Source: Pseudomonas farris (GTDB lineage: Bacteria; Pseudomonadota; Gammaproteobacteria; Pseudomonadales; Pseudomonadaceae). Taken from it: a stretch of 64,000 bases of DNA. The stretch is from contig NZ_JAHSTV010000007.1 in the NCBI RefSeq assembly GCF_019145235.1, forward strand, positions 1 through 64,000. Reading direction: 5' to 3'. The position numbers and the translations under genes were made by a program. Shown here in pieces: positions 19,813-28,432 of this stretch (within the stretch, counting starts at the first letter, position 1; the number at the start of each line of letters is the position of its first letter). Under the pieces are notes generated by a model. That model was not told the origin of the DNA. It saw nothing but the letters and a program-made list of their open reading frames with translations, and ran no database searches.

Positions 19813-20814
19813 ATGGATATTGACTCAATAGTTCACACCATCACCTCACAGAAAAATCTAAGAGAAAACATTGTAATCGACTGCGGTCACACGACCATAT
19901 TCTCATCTCACGATGGCTATTCATTTGGCATACAAGGAGAACCGAGTCCGACGGAGATTCGCACATTCGAACTGGGGATTGCATTACATGACGCCTTAAA
20001 GCGTCATAACAAAAACGTATCCATAAACCTGTACCTTTCTGACCTTATAGGCATCAAAGGTGGGAATGATGAACGACGGAGAATCACTCAAGACATCCAA
20101 CACCGTGAGAAAGCCGTTTATATCCCCAGCGCCTATCAAAAATTACTCGCCGCAAGTGAAATATCTTTAGAAAAAGTAGCAATTCATTTGCAATCCAAAG
20201 GCAACGATCACTTCCGGAAAATCATGCGTCGGACTCGCTCCGAAATTGAACAACTCAAATCAACCAGTCAAAACTACATCCACGAGGTATTCAATAAAAC
20301 AAACGCACTATTCCTCTCTACCGAAGATCAGGGTCTATTCTCATTGACCACTCCCTACCTGTTCGACACACACGATGAGGACTCCTATTTTGGAGGTTCA
20401 TGGTGGAAGGACAACGAGAACCAGATTAAACAGAGCGACCTGGAAAATTGCCCTTTGGCCCGTTTGAAAAAGAACCCGGTGATCAATCTCTACGAAACAG
20501 GAGGACGAGTTCTTTGCCCTGCGACCTACGGTGGCTTGCTTTGTCAATTTGACAACTCCGTGGATCATATCGCTATTTACGCAAGAGCAGATGACGAGTT
20601 CATTGGAGAAAAGGTGTATCGCGGCGTTATATCGGCCAACTTACTGATCGAAAACTTTTCCAGAAATTGCGCGCAGATCATCATCAACAAAGAAGAATTG
20701 ATCGAGTACACCTTCATTGAAAAAAATCTGATTGGCCGTTCAAGCACAGACAGCATAGAGTTTACGAACCAGATACAAGATATGCTGCACAACAATAACA
20801 TGAGAATAATATAA
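19813..20814 (+). CDS. Uncharacterised 333-residue protein of the alaE-desulfurase operon
   Basis: I do not recognise this protein. It is 333 residues, soluble, with no signal peptide or membrane span. Near the N-terminus IVIDCGHTT (Cys24) looks like a beta strand entering a loop. A helical, charged middle (about 80-165, including RKIMRRTRSEIEQLK) is followed by a C-terminal half with four more cysteines: Cys213 (ENCPLARLKKNP), Cys235 (GGRVLCPATYGG), Cys244 (GLLCQF) and Cys286. The gene starts 9 bases after alaE and ends 8 bases before the desulfurase gene, so it is surely co-transcribed with both. A sulfur acceptor, or an enzyme using persulfide or alanine, is possible. AT-rich like its partners. 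Confidence 0.85.
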   Translation: MDIDSIVHTITSQKNLRENIVIDCGHTTIFSSHDGYSFGIQGEPSPTEIRTFELGIALHDALKRHNKNVSINLYLSDLIGIKGGNDERRRITQDIQHREKAVYIPSAYQKLLAASEISLEKVAIHLQSKGNDHFRKIMRRTRSEIEQLKSTSQNYIHEVFNKTNALFLSTEDQGLFSLTTPYLFDTHDEDSYFGGSWWKDNENQIKQSDLENCPLARLKKNPVINLYETGGRVLCPATYGGLLCQFDNSVDHIAIYARADDEFIGEKVYRGVISANLLIENFSRNCAQIIINKEELIEYTFIEKNLIGRSSTDSIEFTNQIQDMLHNNNMRII

Positions 20815-20822
20815 GGACATAT

Positions 20823-21983
20823 ATGATCTATCTTGACAGCGCTGCCTCTGCATTACCTTTTGAAGATGCTGTGACTTTCTCCCCTGAACCTGGAAACCCT
20901 TCAAGCGCTCATTCTGCAGGCTATGCAGCTAACGCAGTGCTTGAAAAAACCAGATCGCTGCTGAGCGCGATGTTCGGAGGGCGGTCAAGCGAGTATCATT
21001 TCTGCTCAGGCGCCACCGAAGCTGCTAATTTGATTATTCAAGGAAGATGCCATTTTCTTAAGATGGCCAATTCGACAAGAAACGAAATAATTGTCAGCGC
21101 CATTGAACACCCTGCTGTATTCAATACCGTAAAACACATGCAGCAGTCCGGCTTTATCGTCCATATTGTTCCAGTTGATCACCGAGGAATTATAGAGACT
21201 TCTTTCATATATGATTTACTCAATGAACATACTTCAATGGTATTGGTCATGGGCGTTAACAATGAAACTGGGGCACGCCAACCTATCGACGATATCGCTA
21301 AAAAAATAAAAGCCATAGATCCGGAAATCTCCTTCATTTGTGACGGTGTACAGACACTGACAAAAGTCTCCTCTCCCGACTTAACGTATATCGATGCCCT
21401 TATTGGTTCTGGACACAAACTCGGAGCGGCAATGGGGGTCGGTTTTTTTTATTTTAACCATCGTTTTCGACTCTCCCCTTTGCTATTTGGAGGGGAGCAG
21501 GAGGCTGGCGTCAGGCCAGGAACGGAAAACATCTACGGCATAGAGTCTTTATATAGAGCTCTCGTACATCACCAAAAAAACGCTGACCAGTACCATAATC
21601 ACGTTCGCGCCTTGAGCCTGCTCCTTCAAAAGACTCTTGAGCAGTCAGACATCTCATTTTCGATCAATACCCAGGATGGAGAAACTTCAGGTTACATACT
21701 CTCTATTTGCTTTAACGGTATCGATGCCAGCAGGGCGATCAAGTTTCTCTCGCAAAGAGGTATTTGCGTCTCTAAAGGCTCAGCTTGTAGCAGTGTGTCT
21801 CCTACACCTTCCCGGGTGTTAAGCGCGATGAAGCTCAGTCACACCCAAATGAGCTCCACCCTACGAGTCTCTTTTAGTCCGCTAAACGTCAAGGAGGACG
21901 TTCTCACTTTTTGTGCAGCAATGAGTGAATTGCATTCATATAACGTCGAAACCTCAGCTTTAGAGCAACAAAGCCAGATGTAA
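20823..21983 (+). CDS. Cysteine desulfurase (NifS/IscS-like, class V aminotransferase fold)
   Basis: PLP enzyme of 386 residues. Landmarks: YLDSAASA at the N-terminus, His96 (IEHPAV), VNNETG at 145-150, Asp174 (CDGVQT where IscS has DAAQ), PLP lysine Lys199 in GSGHK, RPGTEN at 231-236 and the catalytic Cys321 in SKGSACSS. All residues needed for L-cysteine desulfuration to L-alanine plus enzyme persulfide are present. The SACSS loop is of the IscS/NifS (group I) kind. It has an AAGGA ribosome site and lies 8 bases after the unknown gene. No scaffold (iscU), ferredoxin or thiolation gene is nearby, so it is not an isc operon. It probably feeds sulfur to the adjacent unknown protein (inference). 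Confidence 0.88.
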   Translation: MIYLDSAASALPFEDAVTFSPEPGNPSSAHSAGYAANAVLEKTRSLLSAMFGGRSSEYHFCSGATEAANLIIQGRCHFLKMANSTRNEIIVSAIEHPAVFNTVKHMQQSGFIVHIVPVDHRGIIETSFIYDLLNEHTSMVLVMGVNNETGARQPIDDIAKKIKAIDPEISFICDGVQTLTKVSSPDLTYIDALIGSGHKLGAAMGVGFFYFNHRFRLSPLLFGGEQEAGVRPGTENIYGIESLYRALVHHQKNADQYHNHVRALSLLLQKTLEQSDISFSINTQDGETSGYILSICFNGIDASRAIKFLSQRGICVSKGSACSSVSPTPSRVLSAMKLSHTQMSSTLRVSFSPLNVKEDVLTFCAAMSELHSYNVETSALEQQSQM

Positions 21984-22310
21984 GCCTCATCGCTGAAAAA
22001 ATCAGTACGATGAATACACTCTGCGTTCATCGTACCGCTGCCTTAAGCAACGGACTAAAGGGTGTTTCAGAGCAGAGGAATCCAAATACATAATCTCGGG
22101 CGTGGAGCATCCACACTTTGGCCGGCTGCTTACGCACATGACAACACCCGCACAGATGTCCACGATCCAGACCGCACTGGCGCCAATCATGAGCAATTGA
22201 TCGACAGGGAGCGGCCGACCGTACGTCGGCCAGGCCTGGTCCTGCAAATCAACTTCCGTTCGGGCGCGCTCCTTGACGATTCAGTGGTTAGATTCGATCC
22301 AGACAATTCT
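21984..22310. other. Intergenic 327 bases with two hairpins
   Basis: This gap separates the plus-strand desulfurase operon from the minus-strand PfpI-like gene. It holds the hairpin at 22005-22035 and a second one at 22213-22231 (GGCCGAC and its complement). An 81-codon minus-strand frame (22002-22247) has no ribosome site and no recognisable family, so I do not call it a gene. Confidence 0.5.
22005..22035 (-). terminator. Intrinsic terminator for minus-strand transcription
   Basis: A 10-base inverted repeat (GTACGATGAA and complement) with an 11-base loop is followed, on the minus strand, by a run rich in T (TGATTTTTTC). It should end transcripts of the amino-acid cluster that runs leftward into this gap. 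It also lies 21 bases past the plus-strand desulfurase stop and may act in both directions. Confidence 0.65.
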
Positions 22311-22895
22311 TCAGCGCGACCGGCAAAAAACGTGTTCCGCTGCCAACAATGACCTGAACTGCGAAACGTTCTCTGAAGAGAGTCCGGCAGCTTCAAACAC
22401 TGCACAGGTAAAGCTAACGGGTGCAGGGCCTGGAGCCGTGATGATGCGGTCGGCAACCACAGCTACTTGACTGCTTCGATAAAGCGCGGCGCCTTCATAA
22501 CCTACGGCATTCTGTTGTAAGAAGTCAGCGCTGTTCGAGGTATGAGAAACCGTGTTGAGAAGCCCGGCCCTCGCAAGTGCCAGCGTCCCCCCACAGATAC
22601 CGGCAATTGTCGCTCCACTTGAACGACTCGCAAGCAGAAAGTCCCGAATATCCGGTGCATCTGCACGTTCCCAGATCATTCCACCGATGACGACAACAAC
22701 GTCCGGCTTCCAGTCCAGGCATTGTTGCAAGTTGCTATCCACAGTTACAGCCAGTCCCCCCTGGGAGCGGAACTGCCCCGTGGCAGAAGCGAAAAACCTG
22801 ACGTCGATCCCGTAAAACGGGGATGCGGTTCCTGCAATAAAAGCGTATTCCCAGTCCGCAAAACCGGGTGTCAGTATCAAGCCCACGCGTGCCAT
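22311..22895 (-). CDS. DJ-1/PfpI family protein
   Basis: Protein of 194 residues of the class I glutamine-amidotransferase-like fold. The nucleophile elbow AGICGGTLALA places Cys101 where PfpI/DJ-1 enzymes have their reactive cysteine, and VVVIGGMIWE precedes it as in the family. A GGAGG site lies upstream of the ATG. Family members act as glyoxalases, deglycases, amidases or regulators; which applies is unclear. It is the last gene of the minus-strand amino-acid cluster, 134 bases after the aldehyde dehydrogenase, so co-transcription is possible. A role in removing a reactive aldehyde by-product would fit but is speculative. Confidence 0.83.
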   Translation of the reverse strand: MARVGLILTPGFADWEYAFIAGTASPFYGIDVRFFASATGQFRSQGGLAVTVDSNLQQCLDWKPDVVVVIGGMIWERADAPDIRDFLLASRSSGATIAGICGGTLALARAGLLNTVSHTSNSADFLQQNAVGYEGAALYRSSQVAVVADRIITAPGPAPVSFTCAVFEAAGLSSENVSQFRSLLAAEHVFCRSR

Positions 22896-23029
22896 CAGTC
22901 AGAATCCTCCATGGAAACGAATAACATAAAGTGACAACAAATAGATCTCAACGACTGCTTACGCTTTTACACAGCTAAAAATGGTGTCCACTTAAAAAAA
23001 ATTTAGATGGACACCATCGCCTTAAGCGC

Positions 23030-24448
23030 TCAACCCATTTCGTTGATGCAGACCACTTTGGGTTGCGTCATGTCCTCGTAGGCAAATCGAACACCTTCTC
23101 GCCCCAGACTTCCGTACTTGGAGCCACCGAAAGGCATGGCATCAAAACGATAATCAGAAGAATCATTGATCATCACGCCACCGGCTTCAATTTGGCGCGC
23201 CAATTTCAGGGCCTTGGAAAGATCACGGGTGAAGAGTCCCGCATGCAAGCTGTATTCTGGCGCGTTGGCCAGAGCAACGGCGTCATCCAGGTGGTCAAAA
23301 GGCTCCAGGATGACCACCGGCGCGAAGATTTCCTGCTGCCAAATCCGACTGTTATGGCTTACACGCTCCAGTACGGTCGGGGCATAGCTTCCCGCTTGGC
23401 GATGGTGTCCGCACAGAAGAAGAGCACCCTCGGCCAGCGCTTCATTCACCCATTGTTCGGTGCGACGAGCCGCCTGCTCCGTAATCATCGGGCCAACATC
23501 CGTTGCTCGCTGATCAGGATCGCCAAGCACCAATGCACGCGTTTGGCTGACAAAACGCTCACGGAAATCTTCGTAGATTGAACTGTGTACGAGGATGCGC
23601 TGCGTGCCGATGCAATTCTGTCCTGCTGCCCAGAAGGCACCCGATACACAAGACTCTACGCTTGGTTCAAGATCACAGTCTTCGAGCACGAGAACCGGTG
23701 CATTCCCTCCCAGATCCATGGCCAGCTTCTTCAAGCCTGCACTACGAGCAATGGACTCTCCCGTTGCAAAACCACCCGTGAAGGAAATCATCCGCACTTC
23801 GCGCAGTTCCACCAATGCTTTACCCAGATCGACGCCTCCGGTCGCCAGGGTTACCACGGACGGAGGCAAACCCGCTTCCACCAGGCACTCAACCAGCTTG
23901 AGAGCCGACAACGGTGCGAGCTCTGAGGGTTTCAGGATCACAGCATTGCCACCGGCGATGGCCGGGCCCAATTTATGGGCGACCAAGTTCAGCGGATCGT
24001 TGTATGGGGTGATCGCGACGATAAGCCCCAACGGTTCACGAGTGAACCAGCCTTGGCGCGATTCGGAGCCTTCATAAGCCTCGAATGGAATCACTTCCCC
24101 GGCGTTACGACGAGCCTCTTGCGCCGATAGCTTCAGCGTGTTCACACAACGTTTCACTTCCTTCTCTGCTTGTCGCAGCGTCTTTCCCGCCTCTGCAACA
24201 ATGAGTTTGGCAAACGCTTCAGCCTCAAGCTCTACACGCCGTGCCGTTTCCTCAAGGATGCGTGCACGAAGGTGACGAGGCATTGCCGCACTCTCACGCA
24301 CGCCAATTCGCGCACGCTCCAGCAAGCCAGGAACAGCGGTTGCATCGAGGCAAGGTACGCTTCCCACCAGGCGACCATCGAATGGACTGAACACATCAAT
24401 CTGTTTGGCATCAACAAGCTGGATGCTGGCCATGCTGGATACGCTCAT
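23030..24448 (-). CDS. Aldehyde dehydrogenase, candidate aspartate-semialdehyde oxidase
   Basis: I start at the ATG 24448 (AGGAGAG site upstream), giving 472 residues; the longer frame to 24685 overlaps the homoserine dehydrogenase gene. NAD(P)-dependent ALDH fold: ITPYNDPLN at 147-155, SFTGGFATG, and the nucleophile Cys279 in GQNCIGT. The general-base segment reads MDLGGNAP, with Asp246 where most ALDHs have Glu. It belongs to the phosphonoacetaldehyde/lactaldehyde-like branch by eye. The start lies 13 bases after the homoserine dehydrogenase stop. Oxidation of L-aspartate semialdehyde to aspartate would complete a homoserine-degrading pathway; that substrate is inferred from context only. 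Confidence 0.87.
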   Translation of the reverse strand: MSVSSMASIQLVDAKQIDVFSPFDGRLVGSVPCLDATAVPGLLERARIGVRESAAMPRHLRARILEETARRVELEAEAFAKLIVAEAGKTLRQAEKEVKRCVNTLKLSAQEARRNAGEVIPFEAYEGSESRQGWFTREPLGLIVAITPYNDPLNLVAHKLGPAIAGGNAVILKPSELAPLSALKLVECLVEAGLPPSVVTLATGGVDLGKALVELREVRMISFTGGFATGESIARSAGLKKLAMDLGGNAPVLVLEDCDLEPSVESCVSGAFWAAGQNCIGTQRILVHSSIYEDFRERFVSQTRALVLGDPDQRATDVGPMITEQAARRTEQWVNEALAEGALLLCGHHRQAGSYAPTVLERVSHNSRIWQQEIFAPVVILEPFDHLDDAVALANAPEYSLHAGLFTRDLSKALKLARQIEAGGVMINDSSDYRFDAMPFGGSKYGSLGREGVRFAYEDMTQPKVVCINEMG

Positions 24449-24461
24449 GACTACTCTCCTA

Positions 24462-25502
24462 TTACTTGCCGTGGGTGGTATGGATGGCGATGATGTCTGA
24501 CAGCAACGCATAGGCAGTCTCGATACGACCTGCTCCAGGGCCGGATACAGTGACGGCACCCAGCAGTGAAGTATTGAACGACACCGCGTTCGTGGCGCCG
24601 GAAATACCTGCAAGAGGATGCGCATTCGGCAACAGTCGAGCTTCCACACTCGCTCGAACCGAGCCATTGGCTTCGCGATTTGCACAACCGATCAGCTTCC
24701 AACTTGCACCGTTGGCACTTGCCTGGGCGACGTCTTCTGGGCTGATGCTGCTAATCCCTGAACAAGCCACATCGCTGACGCTCAATCGAGCGTTGAGCAG
24801 TTCGTTGGCGAGAATCACCACCTTGAGGCGGACGTCAAACCCCTCGACATCGGCAGTTGGATCGGCCTCGGCATAGCCGAGCTGTTGAGCCTGAGCGACT
24901 GCGTCGTTAAAAGTCAGGCCGTCCTTCATGCGGGTCAGCACATAATTGGAAGTCCCGTTCAGGATGCCTTCAAAGCCTTGAACCTCCACGCCTGCCAGAG
25001 CCTGTCGTGCCAGGCGAATCACGGGCGTACCGCTCATAACCGAGCCTTCGTACTCGAAGGCAACTCCCTTACGACGGGCCAAATCCTTAAGCTCAGCGCC
25101 GTGCAGCGCAATTGGCCCCTTGTTGGTGGTCACAACATGGATGCCGCTTTCCAGTGCCCAGCGGCAGAACGTAGTAGCGGGCTCACCATCGACAGGGTTG
25201 GTAAAGGTGGCTTCAGCAATCATGTCCGCACCAGAATGCTTAATGACAGCTTCGTTCAACGCTTCAGCGGTGCCTCCAGGCATCTGAGCGAGCGCCCCCT
25301 TCTCGAGAGGCAGAGCGACCAACTGCTTTGCATCCAGCCCCTCTTTAGCAACGATGGAACCGAGAAAAATATCAGTCACACCCACGATTTTGATACCAAA
25401 ACCCAGAGAGGCTTTCCACTCGGCATTACGATCTGCAACCAGTTGAGCCAGGCCACGGTTGACGCCACCAAAACCCACCAGGGCAATTTTGTATTCAGTC
25501 AT
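24462..25502 (-). CDS. Homoserine dehydrogenase without ACT domain
   Basis: The start at ATG 25502 (GAGGA site) gives 346 residues. The Rossmann motif is [15 protein letters not shown] (Lys128) and LNGTSNYVL, then [13 protein letters not shown], are the classic homoserine dehydrogenase signatures, and Lys227 matches the catalytic lysine. The protein ends right after the catalytic domain. The usual pseudomonad biosynthetic enzyme is about 434 residues with a C-terminal ACT domain for threonine feedback. Lack of ACT, and clustering with an aldehyde dehydrogenase, a permease and an Lrp regulator, point to a catabolic direction (homoserine to aspartate semialdehyde). The family is certain; the direction is inferred. 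Confidence 0.93.
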   Translation of the reverse strand: MTEYKIALVGFGGVNRGLAQLVADRNAEWKASLGFGIKIVGVTDIFLGSIVAKEGLDAKQLVALPLEKGALAQMPGGTAEALNEAVIKHSGADMIAEATFTNPVDGEPATTFCRWALESGIHVVTTNKGPIALHGAELKDLARRKGVAFEYEGSVMSGTPVIRLARQALAGVEVQGFEGILNGTSNYVLTRMKDGLTFNDAVAQAQQLGYAEADPTADVEGFDVRLKVVILANELLNARLSVSDVACSGISSISPEDVAQASANGASWKLIGCANREANGSVRASVEARLLPNAHPLAGISGATNAVSFNTSLLGAVTVSGPGAGRIETAYALLSDIIAIHTTHGK

Positions 25503-25650
25503 GAAAGCAGTCCTCTTAGACGTTGTTCGATAGGAAGATCGTAAGAGTCGAGCTCTGGCAGTTGAATATGGCAGAGTGCTGTATTTGTTGGCCGTTTTGC
25601 CCGTACAGAAAGACGAGGTATACAGGGGCAGAAAGCCCCTTTTTTTGTGC

Positions 25651-26088
25651 TCAGAACACGGCAGAAAGGACGAAGGAAGTGACGGTATTTTCCACCCCGG
25701 GCATCGCAGAGATTTCCTTCCAAACGAGGTGGACACGTTCGGGAGAGGCAGCATTGACTCGAAGCATCAAATCGAATTCACCGCTCAATACTTCACACTG
25801 AACCACCTCGGGGATGGAGCGCAGCACAGCAAGTACCTCCTCTCCACGCATGCGGTCGTAGCGATAGACAAAGATCACCGCACTGATCAGCGATGAAGGT
25901 CCTCGGGAATCACCGAGACGTACCGTATAACCCTGGATGGCGCCGTCTCGCTCAAGACGCTCGATGCGCTGCCGCACAGCATTGCGAGACAGGTTGACCT
26001 TGGCGCCCAGTTCAACATGGGCGATTCGAGCATTCGCTGTGAGTTCGGCAAGTATGCGCTCGTCCAGCGGATCCAGAATGCGCTTCAT
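25651..26088 (-). CDS. Lrp/AsnC family transcriptional regulator
   Basis: Protein of 145 residues. The start ATG at 26088 overlaps the stop of the threonine-synthase-like gene (ATGA). It has an N-terminal winged helix-turn-helix (LDERILAELTANARIAHVELG, then LSRNAVRQRIERLE) and a C-terminal RAM/AsnC ligand domain ending TVTSFVLSAVF. It probably senses an amino acid of the pathway and controls the cluster. A gap of about 148 bases follows before the homoserine dehydrogenase gene and may contain its own promoter. Confidence 0.92.
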   Translation of the reverse strand: MKRILDPLDERILAELTANARIAHVELGAKVNLSRNAVRQRIERLERDGAIQGYTVRLGDSRGPSSLISAVIFVYRYDRMRGEEVLAVLRSIPEVVQCEVLSGEFDLMLRVNAASPERVHLVWKEISAMPGVENTVTSFVLSAVF

Positions 26089-27473
26089 ACAGGCCTCTGC
26101 TGCGCCAACAAGAGGGCCTGGCACAGACCGTCCAGATCGCCTTTGGCCAAGTACGGTGGCTGAGCAAAAATGTCAGGAGTCGTTGGCACCTCTGCCTGCC
26201 AGACACCTAATTCGGACAATAGGGCCGCAGACCTGGCCGGAGCAATTTGCCCAAAGGTCACCATCGGAGCCCCCAGACTGCGTCGATGAATTCGGCCAGC
26301 CAGTACGCCCACAGCGGTATGTGGATCGATTGCAGACCCGGTCTCACGGAACAACTTGACGACTTCGTCGCGAACCTGTGATTCGTCTACTGCATAGGAG
26401 TCGAACAGAACGCGGGCCCTGAGCCATTGCTGGTTGCCAATGCTTAACTCGCCGCAGCCTTCAAAGTGCTCCATTAGCGCCTTTACTGAATGCCCATCGT
26501 GCCCATACAGCTCCCAAATGAACCGCTCCAAGTTGGAGAACAGGGAGAAATCCATCGCAGGAGACAATGTTCGATTACTGACTCGGGTCGAGTAGCGATT
26601 GCGATGAATAAATTGGTGAAGTGCATCATTACTGTTCGTAGAAATGATCACCTGGTTGATGGGTAATCCCATTTTCTGAGCCATGTAGCCGGCGCAGATC
26701 TCAGCAGAGCTGGCTGCTGGAACGCTGAAACCTACAGGACGTGTCCCGCCACCCAGCTGCAAGGCAGCGTGGAAATAAAAAACGATCTGTGCGAGGACGC
26801 CAACCCAGTTGGTGGAGTTGAAGCTGATCGGTATTACCCCGTCTAACGGCCAGTCGCGCAAGAGTCGAGAGACCAACGTCTGGCAGTCGTCGAAATTGCC
26901 GTCTACTGGAAAAAGCTGAACCCGATCAGGGTCTGCCGCCTGCAAGGCAGAGAGTTGCTCAGGCGCTACCCCATTGCGCGGATACAATATCGCCATGCGA
27001 GTACCAGCGCAGTTGGAAAACGCCTCGAGCGCAGCCAGCCCAGTATCGCCATTAGTCGCACCGACGATCAGCGCCTCTCCACCGACCTCCCCCAAAAAGT
27101 GTTCTACCAAACGCGATTGCAGTTGCGCAGCGAAATCTTTGGAAGAATGGGTCGGGCCATGAAACAGCTGGAGTATCCATTCGTTATGGCCTATCTGCTC
27201 AAGCGGCGTAATAGCGCGGTGGTTAAAGTTTCGATAGCTGTCGCTCAGCAAAGCACGCAGGGTGCTTTCGTCCATGGAAGAGCCAACGTAGGGTGAGACC
27301 ACTCGCCAGACCAGCTCCTCGAAAGGTAACCACGACCAACTGGTAATCTGTTTCTCAGTGAAGACAGGCAAACTTGCCGGGACGTAGAGACCGCCATCTT
27401 CGGCAAGCCCCGACAGAACCACACTGCCAAAGTCCGCCCGCACGTCACCGCCGCGTGTGCTTACGTAATGCAT
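26085..27473 (-). CDS. Threonine synthase-like protein with altered active-site loops
   Basis: 462 residues, similar end to end to pseudomonad ThrC (opening MHYVSTRGGD, PLP lysine Lys112 in HGPTHSSKDF). Several normally invariant motifs differ: SGDTG reads NGDTG (141-145), the VPTGNFG phosphate-binding loop reads VPAASSA (251-257), and GTAHP near the C-terminus reads GQIAP (408-412). ThrC converts O-phosphohomoserine to threonine; these changes suggest another substrate or reduced activity. It is coupled to the Lrp gene by ATGA. In this cluster a role with homoserine derivatives is plausible. It should not be taken as the housekeeping thrC. Confidence 0.85.
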   Translation of the reverse strand: MHYVSTRGGDVRADFGSVVLSGLAEDGGLYVPASLPVFTEKQITSWSWLPFEELVWRVVSPYVGSSMDESTLRALLSDSYRNFNHRAITPLEQIGHNEWILQLFHGPTHSSKDFAAQLQSRLVEHFLGEVGGEALIVGATNGDTGLAALEAFSNCAGTRMAILYPRNGVAPEQLSALQAADPDRVQLFPVDGNFDDCQTLVSRLLRDWPLDGVIPISFNSTNWVGVLAQIVFYFHAALQLGGGTRPVGFSVPAASSAEICAGYMAQKMGLPINQVIISTNSNDALHQFIHRNRYSTRVSNRTLSPAMDFSLFSNLERFIWELYGHDGHSVKALMEHFEGCGELSIGNQQWLRARVLFDSYAVDESQVRDEVVKLFRETGSAIDPHTAVGVLAGRIHRRSLGAPMVTFGQIAPARSAALLSELGVWQAEVPTTPDIFAQPPYLAKGDLDGLCQALLLAQQRPV

Positions 27474-27491
27474 GATGACTCCAGAACAGAA

Positions 27492-28382
27492 TTACAAAAG
27501 GCGGTGGGCTTGAGCCACCAACCAAGTAGAAAAAGTCGCGGCATCAGGCGAAAGCATCTCGGCCTGCTCACGCACTAGATAAAAAGACTCGCTGGCCTCG
27601 ATTCGGTGACTGAATGGAGCAATCAGGTGCCCACTCTTCAGCAAATCTTCCACGACGGAAGACCGCGCCAAGGCAACGCCCTGACCCAGTTCTGCCATGC
27701 GGATTGTGGAAATCAGTGTGTCGAACTGAAGACCACGGGAATAATCGACATCGTCTGCTCCAACCCGCTTCAACCAGTAACCCCAACCTTCCTCGTACCC
27801 CAATACATGCAGCAAAGAATGGTTCATCAAATCGCGAGGCTCACGTATCGGTGAACGGGTCATAAGTTCAGGCGAGCAAACGGGCTGGAGGATGTCCCAC
27901 GTTAATCGCTGAGAGTGCAATCCCGACCACTCACCGCATCCCCAGCGAATCTCCAGGTCATCCTCTCCGTCCGGTTCCTTCACCCAAATGTTGCTGATAT
28001 ATCGGATGTCGATTTGGGGATACTCTCGACAAAAAACTGCGAGCCGCGGGGCCAACCAATAGTGAAGAAAGGAAAGACTGCCACGCACCTTCACATGCCT
28101 TCGATTGTGCTGGCCAAAAATCTCGTTTGTACCCACTGCAAGACGGCTGATCGCGTCTTGTACTACCGGCAGGTACGACTGCCCTTCTTCAGTCAAGCCA
28201 AGCCCTCGGGGCAGGCGCTTGAATAGCGCCACCCCGAGGTGGCCCTCCAACTGACGGATCTGCTGACTTACTGCACCTTGAGTCAGGTGCAGCTCCACCG
28301 CTGCATGGGTGAAATTCAAATACCGCGCCGATACTTCGAATGCCCTCAGCCAATTCAAGGGCGGTAGTGATTTTTGACTCAT
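27492..28382 (-). CDS. LysR family regulator (GcvA-like)
   Basis: 296 residues. The N-terminal helix-turn-helix PPLNWLRAFEVSARYLNFTHAA then LTQGAVSQQIRQLE is of the GcvA type, followed by a periplasmic-binding-like effector domain. It lies between the permease and the threonine-synthase-like gene on the same strand, 18 bases before the latter, so it is probably part of the cluster it controls. With the Lrp protein, the cluster has two regulators. Confidence 0.9.
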   Translation of the reverse strand: MSQKSLPPLNWLRAFEVSARYLNFTHAAVELHLTQGAVSQQIRQLEGHLGVALFKRLPRGLGLTEEGQSYLPVVQDAISRLAVGTNEIFGQHNRRHVKVRGSLSFLHYWLAPRLAVFCREYPQIDIRYISNIWVKEPDGEDDLEIRWGCGEWSGLHSQRLTWDILQPVCSPELMTRSPIREPRDLMNHSLLHVLGYEEGWGYWLKRVGADDVDYSRGLQFDTLISTIRMAELGQGVALARSSVVEDLLKSGHLIAPFSHRIEASESFYLVREQAEMLSPDAATFSTWLVAQAHRLL

Positions 28383-28432
28383 CGGCGCAACCTCATTGGG
28401 ACTTATCTCTGCTCAATCATCGCCTGAGCTAC

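Noticed and set aside
20823..21983. Desulfurase as DndA of a DNA phosphorothioation system
   Set aside because: No dndB-E or ssp genes are present; the neighbours are an alanine exporter and an unassigned protein.
22002..22247. 81-codon minus-strand frame after the PfpI-like gene
   Set aside because: It overlaps the terminator hairpin, has no ribosome site and no recognisable family.
26085..27473. Housekeeping thrC with hom as a biosynthetic operon
   Set aside because: The active-site loops are altered, the homoserine dehydrogenase lacks its ACT domain and thrB is absent; the permease and aldehyde dehydrogenase fit catabolism better.
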